From: a virus
Direction: 5' to 3' (one strand)
Virus record (IMG/VR): IMGVR_UViG_3300024255_000034
Coordinates: 1-53,180 of that record
DNA length: 53,180 nucleotides
A program made the position numbers and the translations under genes. The notes under the pieces were generated by a model, which ran no database searches, was not told where the DNA came from, and saw nothing but the letters and a program-made list of their open reading frames with translations. Within the stretch, counting starts at the first letter, position 1; each line of letters opens with the position of its first letter. This document shows positions 35,413-43,608 of the stretch, one piece after another.

Positions 35413-35420
35413 TATAAATA
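35413..35420 (+). promoter_or_regulatory. T4-type late promoter, nearly leaderless
   Basis: Perfect TATAAATA followed by GTATAT and the ATG at 35427. Predicted +1 is one base before the ATG. Confidence 0.7.
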
Positions 35421-35426
35421 GTATAT

Positions 35427-35759
35427 ATGGCTATACTTGCAAACATATTTATCGACCAAGGTGCTGACTTTTCAATCACTGTAGATGTCACGGACTCTTC
35501 AGGTGATGTATTAAACATGTCAGGATATTCTGCAGCTGCACAAATAAGAAAAACATATTCTTCTGCAACTGCAAGTGGAACATTCACATGTACCGTGCAA
35601 GAGGCGAGTGGTCAAGTGACCATGGCATTAACAGACACGCAAACAACAGCATTAGAAGCTGGTAGATATGTTTATGATATGACAGTCACCAGTGGTGGAG
35701 GAAACAAAACTAGAGTTGTTGAAGGTCAGGCAATTGTGACGCCAGGAGTGACAAGATGA
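35427..35759 (+). CDS. small beta-sandwich fibre/baseplate-associated protein
   Basis: A 110-residue protein: IFIDQGADFSITVDVTDSSGDVLNMSGYSAAAQIRK, then a beta-rich stretch ending RVVEGQAIVTPGVTR. This is a widespread phage structural type, similar in pattern to the N-terminal Ig-like domain of BppU-type receptor-binding proteins. It probably connects fibre components. It has its own late promoter and overlaps the next gene by four bases (ATGA). Confidence 0.6.
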   Translation: MAILANIFIDQGADFSITVDVTDSSGDVLNMSGYSAAAQIRKTYSSATASGTFTCTVQEASGQVTMALTDTQTTALEAGRYVYDMTVTSGGGNKTRVVEGQAIVTPGVTR

Positions 35760-36001
35760 GCAACATAAAAGGAACATTAAGTAGAGTTGCAACTATCGGT
35801 GGACGAATACAAGGACAAGGCAACCTTCGTGCAAAACAAGTAGCAATCGGTAATGCATCTTCATCTACAGATATATCAACTAAAAATTTAAACGAACTTG
35901 CAGATGTAAATGCAATAGAAACAGATGACGGACTTCTTTCATATGATGCCTCTTCTGATAAATGGACAACTACCACTTCTATAGATGGTGGAACATTTTG
36001 A
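35756..36001 (+). CDS. short fibre-like protein ending DGGTF
   Basis: An 81-residue protein: a basic N-terminus (NIKGTLSRVATIGGRIQGQGN), a fibre-type segment KNLNELADVNAIETDDGLLSYDASSDKW, and a C-terminal SIDGGTF. The end is shared with the protein at 36143-37771 (AIDGGTF) and, with one change, that at 39952-40182 (QIDGGTL). It may be a fibre adaptor, or a fibre head separated from its tip by the downstream leader. Function unknown. Confidence 0.5.
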   Translation: MSNIKGTLSRVATIGGRIQGQGNLRAKQVAIGNASSSTDISTKNLNELADVNAIETDDGLLSYDASSDKWTTTTSIDGGTF

Positions 36002-36142
36002 TTGTCTAAATACTAATACAAATCAAGGTTGTCGACATTGAGACAACGACCCACATTGTGAGTGGACAGAAATATATTATGGAATCACGACCCCGAAAGT
36101 GACGGGTCATTTAAAATAACACAATTTTTATAGGAAATAAAA
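36002..36142 (+). promoter_or_regulatory. 141-base structured leader between fibre genes
   Basis: No gene is visible. A late box TCTAAATA lies at 36005-36012. Downstream there are three small stems: GTTGTC (36028-36033) with GACAAC (36042-36047); CCAC (36051-36054) with GTGG (36062-36065); GACCC (36089-36093) with GGGTC (36104-36108). The leader ends with a TAGGAAAT site before the ATG at 36143. It looks like a structured 5' UTR. Confidence 0.45.
36005..36012 (+). promoter_or_regulatory. T4-type late promoter (TCTAAATA)
   Basis: One change from TATAAATA. Predicted +1 near 36018 would give a 125-base leader to the fibre gene at 36143. Confidence 0.5.
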
Positions 36143-37771
36143 ATGGCAACAGTAATTCAAATTAAAAGAAGTACAGGTTCAGCTGCTCCTTCAGTCTCAG
36201 ACTTAAGTGAAGGCGAATTAGCGTACGTTCAGGATAGGTCGAATGATGGTGCAAGTGCTAAATTATACATAGAATCAGTAGACTCATTAGGAGCTGCAGC
36301 TATTCACGAAGTCGGTGGTAAATACTACACGGACATCTTGGACGGTGCAAAAGCAACTCCAGCTAACCTTAAGGTTGGTAATGGTTCAACTGCTGGTGCA
36401 AGTGTACAATTATTAGAAGATTCAGACAACGGAACAAACTTCGTTGCATTGAAAGCTGCTGATACATTAAGTGCTTCAACAACATTCGTACTTCCAACTG
36501 CAGACGGTTCTGCAAACCAAGTAATTGGTACAGACGGTAGTGGAAACTTATCATTCTTATCAACAACATCAACACTAGCAGGTGCAACGGATTCAGATAT
36601 CTCATCTCCAACATCAGGACAACTACTTGTTCATGACGGAAGTAATTCTTTTGACAACGTATCAATGAGTGGTGACGTTACTATGGCATCTAGTGGTGCT
36701 GTAACAATCGCAAACGACGCTGTAGAAACAGCAATGATTGCAGACAGTAATGTAACAGTAGGAAAAATCGACTTCTTAGTAGACGAAGACAATATGGCTT
36801 CAGACTCTGCAGTTAAAGTTCCTTCTCAACAATCTGTTAAAGCATATGTAGATTCACAAGTAACAGCACAGGACTTAGACCTTGCTGGTGATTCAGGAAC
36901 TGGTGCAGTCGACTTAGACTCTCAGTCAATCACATTTGCTGGTGGAACTGGTGTGTCAACTTCTGTTTCAGGTCAAACAGCGACTTTCGCTATTGGTCAG
37001 GCAGTTGCAACAACATCTAACGTAACTTTCAACAACGTAGACGTTGATGGAACACTTACATCGGATGATATTACATCTACAAACATCAGTGTTGCAGGTA
37101 ATGCTACAATCACTGGAAACTTAACTGTACAAGGCACAACAACAACTGTAGACTCAACAACAGTTTCAATTGCAGACCCAGTGTTTGAAATTGGTTCAGA
37201 TAGTTCAGATGATAACTTAGATAGAGGTATTAAATTCAAATATAACGATGGAACTGCTAAACTCGGTTTCTTCGGTATGGACGAAAATAATCAAAAATTT
37301 GTTGCTCTTAAAGCTGCAACAGATTCTTCTTCAGTATTCAGTGGTACAGCAATGGACGCTGTATTCGGTGGATTAACAGTATCAAGTGTATCATCAACTG
37401 GTGATTTATCAGGTGCTGACCTTTCATTAAGTGGTGCAATTACAGGTTATGCTGGTTCAGCTCTTACTGCTGGTGAGTTATTCATTGCGAATGGTTCTAC
37501 TGGTGAAATGGAAGCTGCAGTTTTAACTGCTGGAGAAGGTGTAGATATTACTAATGCTGATGGTGCTATCACTATCGCTGGTGAAGACGCATCAACATCT
37601 AATAAAGGTATTGCAAGTTTTGCTTCTGCCATATTTGATGTTACTTCAGGTGCTGTATCTATTAAAGATGCAACAGCTTCAGTAAAAGGTATTGCTTCAT
37701 TTGCTTCTGATAATTTCACACTCACTTCAGGTGCAGTTGCAATTACAGCTATTGATGGTGGAACATTTTAA
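36143..37771 (+). CDS. tail fibre protein
   Basis: A 542-residue protein. The N-terminus MATVIQIKRSTGSAAPSVSDLSEGELAYVQD is the marine fibre head also found at 37809. VPSQQSVKAYVDSQV recurs in many phage fibres, as does TVQGTTTTVDSTTVSIADPVFEIGS (shared in form with 39126 and 40182). The shaft is Ser/Thr/Ala/Gly-rich. It ends AIDGGTF. It lies behind a late promoter with a structured leader. Probably a trimeric fibre; specificity unknown. Confidence 0.7.
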   Translation: MATVIQIKRSTGSAAPSVSDLSEGELAYVQDRSNDGASAKLYIESVDSLGAAAIHEVGGKYYTDILDGAKATPANLKVGNGSTAGASVQLLEDSDNGTNFVALKAADTLSASTTFVLPTADGSANQVIGTDGSGNLSFLSTTSTLAGATDSDISSPTSGQLLVHDGSNSFDNVSMSGDVTMASSGAVTIANDAVETAMIADSNVTVGKIDFLVDEDNMASDSAVKVPSQQSVKAYVDSQVTAQDLDLAGDSGTGAVDLDSQSITFAGGTGVSTSVSGQTATFAIGQAVATTSNVTFNNVDVDGTLTSDDITSTNISVAGNATITGNLTVQGTTTTVDSTTVSIADPVFEIGSDSSDDNLDRGIKFKYNDGTAKLGFFGMDENNQKFVALKAATDSSSVFSGTAMDAVFGGLTVSSVSSTGDLSGADLSLSGAITGYAGSALTAGELFIANGSTGEMEAAVLTAGEGVDITNADGAITIAGEDASTSNKGIASFASAIFDVTSGAVSIKDATASVKGIASFASDNFTLTSGAVAITAIDGGTF

Positions 37772-37808
37772 TTAATAGTTCGATTAACCAATTCAATAGG
37801 AGAGTAAA

Positions 37809-38633
37809 ATGGCAACAGTAATCCAATTTAAAAGAAGTTCGACTCAGAACCAAGTTCCTGCGACTAGTGATTTATCACTAGGGGAACTTGCTGTAAATAC
37901 TTACCACGGTAGGTTTTACACTGAAAAGAACGATGGAAGCGCTGCTGTTGTGGAAGTTGGGTCTAACCCAGCCTCTCTAACAATAAACGATGCATTAACA
38001 TTCCCAACCAGTGATGGTACAAATGGACAATTATTGTCCACTAACGGAAGTGGAACCCTAGGTTTCACGGACGCACCTTCTACTGGTGTCACTACATTTA
38101 CTTATAGTGTGACTGGAACCCAAACTCTATTCTCAGGTAATGACGATAACGGAACATCCTTATCGTATACACTTGGTTTAGAACAGGTTTACCTGAACGG
38201 TATTAAACTTGTTGTCGGAGACGACTATGCAAGAACTTCTACTAGTTCACTCACACTACAGGCAAATGCAGTTTCAGGAGATGTTTTGGAGGTAGTCGCT
38301 CAGACTTCGATTTCAAACTTAGTTCAAGGTTTCTTCACAACAAGTGAATTGACTGCAACTACGGCTGACCAAGTCTTGAGTTCAAACGCATCTGGCAATA
38401 AAGCAATTAAGTATGTCGTAATGGCATATCATGCTAGTGCTGGAACTCATGCGACTGAAGTATTATTAATTAACGATGGTTCAAATGCGTACTTTGTACA
38501 ATATGGTGATGCTTTCTCAGCATCTTCATTGTTCTCACTTTCGAGTGATATAAACAGTGGAAATATGAGATTGTTAGTAACACCTACTAATACAAATACT
38601 ACATTTAAAACCTTCCAAATTAGACTTTCATAA
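37809..38633 (+). CDS. fibre protein with shared C-terminal beta domain (1 of 3)
   Basis: A 274-residue protein. The N-terminus (ATVIQFKRSSTQNQVPATSDLSLGELAVNTYHGRFY) matches the fibre head at 36143. The middle (QVYLNGIKLVVGDDYART) is a common fibre module. Residues about 195-274 (KYVVMAYHASAGTHATEVLLI ... RLLVTPTNTNTTFKTFQI) are homologous to the C-termini of the next two plus-strand proteins. The domain is probably the distal tip or capsid/tail decoration unit. It is preceded by AGGAGAG. Confidence 0.65.
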   Translation: MATVIQFKRSSTQNQVPATSDLSLGELAVNTYHGRFYTEKNDGSAAVVEVGSNPASLTINDALTFPTSDGTNGQLLSTNGSGTLGFTDAPSTGVTTFTYSVTGTQTLFSGNDDNGTSLSYTLGLEQVYLNGIKLVVGDDYARTSTSSLTLQANAVSGDVLEVVAQTSISNLVQGFFTTSELTATTADQVLSSNASGNKAIKYVVMAYHASAGTHATEVLLINDGSNAYFVQYGDAFSASSLFSLSSDINSGNMRLLVTPTNTNTTFKTFQIRLS

Positions 38634-38643
38634 GGAGTAAAAC

Positions 38644-39054
38644 ATGGCGAAAACTAACGCATTTAAAATCGCTGAGTTGATTCGTGGTATACAGTTTGAT
38701 GTAGACAACGATGAGATTACGACTAATAAGAAAGTCAAATCGAAGGATAGGACATCAGGAAACGCAACAAAAACTGCAACTACAGAATTTGCACTCGATA
38801 CATTTGCTCACGCAACGTATAGAGCTGCAAGATATGTTGTTGCAATGTCAGAGGGAACTGATTTTCACTCTACAGAAGTTGTTGTTGTTCATGACGGTTC
38901 TGCAGTCACGTTAACTCAATACGGTACTATGAAATCTAAAAGTCTTGCAACATTTGATGCAGACATTTCAGGCGCAAACTTGAGACTACTATGCACACCT
39001 GCATCAGTTAGTTCAACAGTTGTAAAGTTTGATAGATTGACAGTAGACGCTTAA
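38644..39054 (+). CDS. short protein with shared C-terminal beta domain (2 of 3)
   Basis: A 136-residue protein. A charged N-terminus (NAFKIAELIRGIQFDVDNDEI) precedes the domain ARYVVAMSEGTDFHSTEVVVVHDGS ... RLLCTPASVSSTVVKFDRL, which is the same unit as in the flanking proteins. It has no fibre head of its own, so it may act as a free tip or copy-number variant. AAGGAG lies before the start, ten bases after the preceding stop. Confidence 0.6.
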   Translation: MAKTNAFKIAELIRGIQFDVDNDEITTNKKVKSKDRTSGNATKTATTEFALDTFAHATYRAARYVVAMSEGTDFHSTEVVVVHDGSAVTLTQYGTMKSKSLATFDADISGANLRLLCTPASVSSTVVKFDRLTVDA

Positions 39055-39082
39055 GCGAAATAAAATAAAATAAAATTATTTT

Positions 39083-39111
39083 AGAGGGGGACTTAGTCCC
39101 CCTCTTTTTTT
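39083..39111 (+). terminator. strong rho-independent terminator
   Basis: AGAGGGGGACT (39083-39093) is a perfect inverted repeat of AGTCCCCCTCT (39095-39105), forming at least an eight-pair stem around ACTTAGT. A seven-T run follows (39105-39111). It separates two fibre transcription units, and a late promoter follows at once. Confidence 0.88.
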
Positions 39112-39112
39112 G

Positions 39113-39120
39113 TATAAATA
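39113..39120 (+). promoter_or_regulatory. T4-type late promoter, predicted leaderless
   Basis: Perfect TATAAATA, then GTATT and the ATG at 39126. It begins two bases after the T-run of the terminator. Predicted +1 is the A of the ATG. Confidence 0.72.
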
Positions 39121-39125
39121 GTATT

Positions 39126-39869
39126 ATGGCAACTAAAACTAAGTTCTTTACCGATTTAGGATTTCAATCCTTAGATAACAGCACCGTAGACGGAGACTTA
39201 ACAGTCACTGGAAACTTTACTGTTCAAGGAACTAGTTTAACAATTGACTCGACAACAGTTTCAGTTACTGATTCTATGTTTGAACTTGCAAGTGGAAACA
39301 CTACAAGTGATATTATTGACATAGGTATATACGGAAACTATGATGACGGATTATCAGATGGTTCAAGTGAATTTACAGGTCTTTTTAGAGACGCAACTGA
39401 TTCAACTTGGAAATTATTTGATGGACTGGAGGTCGAGCCAGGAAATACAGTAAACATTAGTGGAACGGGTTATGCATATGCAGACTTTAAAGCTGGTGAT
39501 ATAGAAGCAACAGGTCAGTTAACTGCAGTAGGCCCACTCTCTTTAAGTAATTTGAGAATGGATGCAGACCAAAATTTAACAACAACTGCAACAACAGAAG
39601 TAGATTTAGATACATTTCCATTACTGAGTTATAGAAGTGCAAAGTATCATATACAAGCATCACAAGGAACTAACTACCATGCAACAGAAGTTATGGTAAT
39701 ACATAATTCTACCAATGCTTATTTCTCTCAATTTGGTGACATCTATACAAACAACTCACTTTTTAGTTTGTCGGTTGACACAAATTCAGGAAATGTTAGA
39801 CTAAGGGTCACTCCTGCTTCAGCATCTTCTACTGCATTCAAAATAAGTAGAAATTTATTAAAAGTTTAG
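39126..39869 (+). CDS. fibre protein with shared C-terminal beta domain (3 of 3)
   Basis: A 247-residue protein. The N-terminus (ATKTKFFTDLGFQSLDNSTVDGDLTVTGNFTVQG) is a fibre collar pattern, followed by SLTIDSTTVSVTDSMFELASG. The C-terminal 90 residues (AKYHIQASQGTNYHATEVMVI ... RLRVTPASASSTAFKI) are the third copy of the domain at 37809 and 38644. It is expressed from its own late promoter without leader. Probably part of the adhesin complex. Confidence 0.65.
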   Translation: MATKTKFFTDLGFQSLDNSTVDGDLTVTGNFTVQGTSLTIDSTTVSVTDSMFELASGNTTSDIIDIGIYGNYDDGLSDGSSEFTGLFRDATDSTWKLFDGLEVEPGNTVNISGTGYAYADFKAGDIEATGQLTAVGPLSLSNLRMDADQNLTTTATTEVDLDTFPLLSYRSAKYHIQASQGTNYHATEVMVIHNSTNAYFSQFGDIYTNNSLFSLSVDTNSGNVRLRVTPASASSTAFKISRNLLKV

Positions 39870-39901
39870 TAAAAAAACGTACTTTATGAAGAACAGTATC
39901 T

Positions 39902-39909
39902 TCTAAATA
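39902..39909 (+). promoter_or_regulatory. T4-type late promoter (TCTAAATA)
   Basis: One change from consensus. Predicted +1 near 39915 gives a leader of about 37 bases with an AGGA site before the ATG at 39952. Confidence 0.5.
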
Positions 39910-39951
39910 GTATGTAGATAAAGTAATTTTTCAAATAGGACACACGAAAAA

Positions 39952-40182
39952 ATGGCAACACAAAACAAATTTGTAGTAGAATACGGAGTCAGTGTTGGAA
40001 CCACTGAAGTAATCAATTCATCAGGTAAGATAGTTGCAGGTGCAATATCAGATTTAACTACTGATAATCTTGCAGAAGGTTCCGCTAAGTACTACGCAAA
40101 CTCATTAGTAGATACGCATCTTTCAGATGCATCTACATCAAAAACTCTGGCAAATGTTCAGATTGATGGAGGAACATTATAA
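39952..40182 (+). CDS. short fibre-like protein ending DGGTL
   Basis: A 76-residue protein with a fibre-head start (ATQNKFVVEYGVSVGTTEVINSSGK), one repeat NLAEGSAKYYANSLVDTHL and the C-terminal QIDGGTL. It looks like a miniature of the fibre proteins around it: head, one shaft repeat and shared tail end. Its stop overlaps the ATG of the next fibre gene by one base, so the two are made together. Perhaps an adaptor or head-only subunit. Confidence 0.5.
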   Translation: MATQNKFVVEYGVSVGTTEVINSSGKIVAGAISDLTTDNLAEGSAKYYANSLVDTHLSDASTSKTLANVQIDGGTL

Positions 40183-42137
40183 TGGCTGGAGAAAAGAATT
40201 TTAATATTAAAAATGGTCTATCCGTTGGTGGTGTAGAAGTTATAACTAGTGCTGGTGCTTTAACTGGTAGTGCAATAACAGAATCGATTGACGATAGAGT
40301 TAATAGTCTATTAACAGCAGGAACAGGTATTTCATTATCTTATGATGACGGTGCAAATACACTTACAATTAACGGACAACAAGGTGATATCACTGGTGTT
40401 AACGCTGGTGCAGGTTTAACTGGTACTGCAACTTCAGGTGATGCAACACTAAACATTGGTGCTGGTACAGGTATCACTGTAAATGCAGATGATATTGCAG
40501 TTAATATGTCTGCATTCGATACAGACGACCTTTCAGAAGGTTCGACAAACGAATATTTTACAGATGCAAGAGCAAGAGCATCAATTAGTGTAAGTGGAGA
40601 TTTGTCCTATAACTCTACAACTGGTGTATTATCATTCACTAATGATGCAGGTGATATAGAAAGTGTCACTGCTGGAGACGGTTTATCAGGTGGTGGAACT
40701 ACAGGTGCATTATCACTTGCAGTAAATGTTGACGATAGTTCAATCGAAACAAGTTCAGATGCATTACAAGTAAAAGCACTTGGTATTACAGATGCTATGT
40801 TGGCAGGTTCTATTTCAAACGGAAAACTTGCTAATAGTTCAATTTCAATCAACTCAAATGCAACTGCCTTAGGTGGTGCAGTCACACTGGATACTGGTGA
40901 TATATCAGAAAATGGAAATTTATATCATACTTCAGAAAGAGTTGACGATAGAGTAAATGCATTAATTACTGCTGGTACTAATATAACAACAACATATGAT
41001 GATACAGCTGGTACACTTACAATTAACTCTTCAGGTAAAACACAAGAAGAAATAGAAGACATTGTAAATGGATTAGTAGTTGGTGGAACAAACATCACTT
41101 CAACTTATGATGATACTGCAGGAACACTAACACTTGCTGGATTATCAGATGCAGATGTCAGAGGATTAGTATCTGCTGGTGGAGATTTATCATACAACAG
41201 TTCAACTGGTGCATTCTCATTTACAGAAAGAACAGATGCAGAAGTAAGAGGACTAATATCGGTAACAGATAACGCTGGAGACGGCTCACTTGCATACAAT
41301 AGTTCAACTGGTGCAATCACATATTCAGGTATCAGTGATTCACAAGTAAGAGGTAAATTATCAGTAACAGATTCAGGTGGAGATGGTTCACTTTCGTATA
41401 ATTCAGGTACTGGTGTAATAACATATACAGGCCCAAGTGCTTCAGAAGTTCGTGCTCATTTAAGTGCAGGTACTGGTGTTGGATTCAGTGGTGGTGCAAT
41501 TAGTATTGGACAGGCAGTTGGAACTTCTGATAACGTATCTTTTGGAGACCTTACACTTTCAGGCGACTTAACAGTTAACGGCACAACAACTACTGTTAAC
41601 ACTGCAACCCTTAATGTCTCAGATAACATTGTTGTTGTTAATAATGATGTGACTGGAACACCTAGTGAAGACGCTGGTCTTGAAGTAGAAAGAGGAACTT
41701 CTTCTAATGTGTCTCTACTATGGGACGAATCAGAAGACGAATGGACATTCGGTTCTTACAATGTTAAGGCATCTTCTTTTGAAGGTTCATTGACAGGAAA
41801 CGCTTCTACTGCATCTAGTGCTGCTCAATTAACGAGTGCAAGAACAATCAGTTTGGGTGGAGACCTTTCAGGTTCTGCTTCATTTAATGGTACTTCAGAC
41901 ATTACAATTACAGCTGCAGTTGCAGATGATTCACATAATCACACAATTGCAAATGTTGATGGATTACAGACTGCCTTAAACACTAAATATGAGAGTGGTT
42001 CTAATGCAACACTAGGAACAATAACAACTAGTAATACATCGAACTCAGGTGGATATGTGAGAAACATATATCAATCAACTTCATCTCCTACAGGTAGTGA
42101 TGGTGCAGTTGGTGATTTATGGGTTCTATACTCTTAA
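40182..42137 (+). CDS. tail fibre protein
   Basis: A 651-residue protein. The head (AGEKNFNIKNGLSVGGVEVITSAGALTG) is homologous to that of the preceding short protein. The shaft has repeated modules: AGTGISLSYDDGANTLTING, AGTNITTTYDDTAGTLTIN and GGTNITSTYDDTAGTLTLAG, and then 'DAEVRGLISVTDNAGDGSLAYNSSTGAITYSG' cycles. The end (STSSPTGSDGAVGDLWVLYS) is a compact tip pattern common in marine phage fibres. The terminator hairpin overlaps its stop codon. Confidence 0.72.
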   Translation: MAGEKNFNIKNGLSVGGVEVITSAGALTGSAITESIDDRVNSLLTAGTGISLSYDDGANTLTINGQQGDITGVNAGAGLTGTATSGDATLNIGAGTGITVNADDIAVNMSAFDTDDLSEGSTNEYFTDARARASISVSGDLSYNSTTGVLSFTNDAGDIESVTAGDGLSGGGTTGALSLAVNVDDSSIETSSDALQVKALGITDAMLAGSISNGKLANSSISINSNATALGGAVTLDTGDISENGNLYHTSERVDDRVNALITAGTNITTTYDDTAGTLTINSSGKTQEEIEDIVNGLVVGGTNITSTYDDTAGTLTLAGLSDADVRGLVSAGGDLSYNSSTGAFSFTERTDAEVRGLISVTDNAGDGSLAYNSSTGAITYSGISDSQVRGKLSVTDSGGDGSLSYNSGTGVITYTGPSASEVRAHLSAGTGVGFSGGAISIGQAVGTSDNVSFGDLTLSGDLTVNGTTTTVNTATLNVSDNIVVVNNDVTGTPSEDAGLEVERGTSSNVSLLWDESEDEWTFGSYNVKASSFEGSLTGNASTASSAAQLTSARTISLGGDLSGSASFNGTSDITITAAVADDSHNHTIANVDGLQTALNTKYESGSNATLGTITTSNTSNSGGYVRNIYQSTSSPTGSDGAVGDLWVLYS

Positions 42138-42156
42138 TTAGAGTATAGAATTTTTT
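42124..42156 (+). terminator. rho-independent terminator overlapping a fibre stop codon
   Basis: TTCTATACTC (42124-42133) pairs perfectly with GAGTATAGAA (42141-42150). The seven-base loop holds the stop codon TAA (42135-42137). Six T residues follow. The stem is AT-rich but ten pairs long. Confidence 0.75.
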
Positions 42157-42179
42157 AACTTTTTAAGGTAATATAGAAT

Positions 42180-43595
42180 ATGGCAACAGGGTCACAAAAG
42201 GTAAAAACCCCTTCGGGTTGGAATTCAACTCAGGGTGGTTGGGTAAAAACAGGTTCTACAACATGGAAAGCTGTTGACCAAATATATGTAAAAACACCTA
42301 CAGGGTGGAATGCTGCTTCAGGACAACAATCTGTTCAACAACCATACCCATACATTGCAAATAGTCAGACTCCATATATTGCTAATAGACAAAATCCTTA
42401 TCCGTATATCGCAAATGCACAGACCCCATATATCGCTAATGCACAAAATCCTTATCCGTATATTGCTAATGCACAAAGTCCTTATATTGCTGATGCTCAA
42501 CAACCATATCCGTATATAGCAAACAGTCAGACTCCATATATTGCTAATGCTAGACAACCTAGTACATATCAACATAGGTCGCCGTTTACATATCAAAATC
42601 CTTCAAATAAACAGTCACCTTATATTGCATCTGCACAACAGGCATATCCTTATATTGCATCTGCACAAGAACCTAATATTAGGTCAGCACAACAACCATA
42701 TCCGTATATTGCTAATGCTAGACAACCTAATACGTATAACCATAGGTCTCCATTTACATACAGAAACCCTGTAAATGGTCAAACACCTTATATTGCGAAT
42801 GCTAGAAGTCCAAGAGGATACAGAAATCCTGTAAATGGTCAAACACCTTATATTGCAAATGCTAGAAGTCCAAGAGGATACAGAAATCCTGTAAATGCAC
42901 AACAACCTAACATAAGGAATAGTCAAGCACCATTTACGTATAACGCTAGATATCCTGCAAATGCTCAGAGTCCTAGTAATAAACAAAGTCCTTTCACTTA
43001 TAACGCTAGATACCCTGCAAATGCTCAGTCACCTAGTAGTAGACAGAGTCCATTTACATACAATGCTAGATACCCTGCGAATGCTCAGAGTCCTAGTAGT
43101 AGTCAGAGTCCATTTACATATAGTTTCAGAAGTCCGACCACATATACTTATCCCGACCCTGCAGTTTGGGGCCCGTATCCAGTAACAGGTGGTTTATTAT
43201 CTAGTTATGCTTACTATTATGACGGATTTAGAAGTGCAAATCCAGTTGCGCCAACACAATATGGTGGTAGTTTTGGTTCAAGTCCTTGGCCTAATCTGCC
43301 AAGTCCTTACACACAAAAACAATATTGGTTGAATAGACCTAGTAGTTCTGTGTTATCAGGAACACTAAATCTTGGAAACTTTGCGCCAGGAATAACACTT
43401 GGTAGTCAATTTAGTTATCTTCAAATTATTAAAAGTGGTGTGACTACAAATATACCTTATGCAACCTTTACACCAAATGGTGGGCCTATGGCACCACCAT
43501 CTACTATGTGGAGTGGAAGTATGCCTATTGTCACATCGCAATTTCCAACTCATATAATTTTTAACGGTCAGAGCGTCACATTAGCATTATTTTAA
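42180..43595 (+). CDS. Tyr/Pro/Gln-rich repeat protein with C-terminal domain (copy A2)
   Basis: A 471-residue protein. Residues 1-55 carry a GW-rich module (KTPSGWNSTQGGWVKTGSTTW; IYVKTPTGWN). Residues about 56-320 are repeats such as PYPYIANAQTPYIANAQ, RNPVNGQTPYIANARSPRGY and YPANAQSPSNKQSPFTYNAR, with 20-aa periodicity. Residues 323-471 are the domain shared with the protein at 33247 (19 substitutions in 149). It is likely an adhesin on the virion. It shows no recognisable enzyme or export signal. The DNA repeats are 60-bp units in near-perfect copies, pointing to recent expansion. Confidence 0.6.
   Translation: MATGSQKVKTPSGWNSTQGGWVKTGSTTWKAVDQIYVKTPTGWNAASGQQSVQQPYPYIANSQTPYIANRQNPYPYIANAQTPYIANAQNPYPYIANAQSPYIADAQQPYPYIANSQTPYIANARQPSTYQHRSPFTYQNPSNKQSPYIASAQQAYPYIASAQEPNIRSAQQPYPYIANARQPNTYNHRSPFTYRNPVNGQTPYIANARSPRGYRNPVNGQTPYIANARSPRGYRNPVNAQQPNIRNSQAPFTYNARYPANAQSPSNKQSPFTYNARYPANAQSPSSRQSPFTYNARYPANAQSPSSSQSPFTYSFRSPTTYTYPDPAVWGPYPVTGGLLSSYAYYYDGFRSANPVAPTQYGGSFGSSPWPNLPSPYTQKQYWLNRPSSSVLSGTLNLGNFAPGITLGSQFSYLQIIKSGVTTNIPYATFTPNGGPMAPPSTMWSGSMPIVTSQFPTHIIFNGQSVTLALF
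42781..42900 (+). repeat. two tandem 60-bp coding repeats
   Basis: 42781-42840 and 42841-42900 differ by only a few bases. Each codes for 20 residues including TPYIANARSPRGYRNP. The repeat is in frame. Confidence 0.9.
42961..43140 (+). repeat. tandem 60-bp coding repeats (two and a partial copy)
   Basis: Units at 42961-43020 and 43021-43080 are close copies, and 43081-43140 is a degenerate third. Each codes for a variant of AQSPSNKQSPFTYNARYPAN. Confidence 0.85.
43147..43595 (+). repeat. 449-bp near-identical duplication, copy 2
   Basis: Gapless match to 34037-34485. Most of the roughly 35 differences change the amino acid. Confidence 0.9.
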
Positions 43596-43608
43596 TGGAG
43601 AATAATAA

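Noticed and set aside
42781-43140. CRISPR-like array of regular repeats
   Set aside because: The 60-bp units are contiguous, without spacers, and stay in frame with a protein-coding gene.
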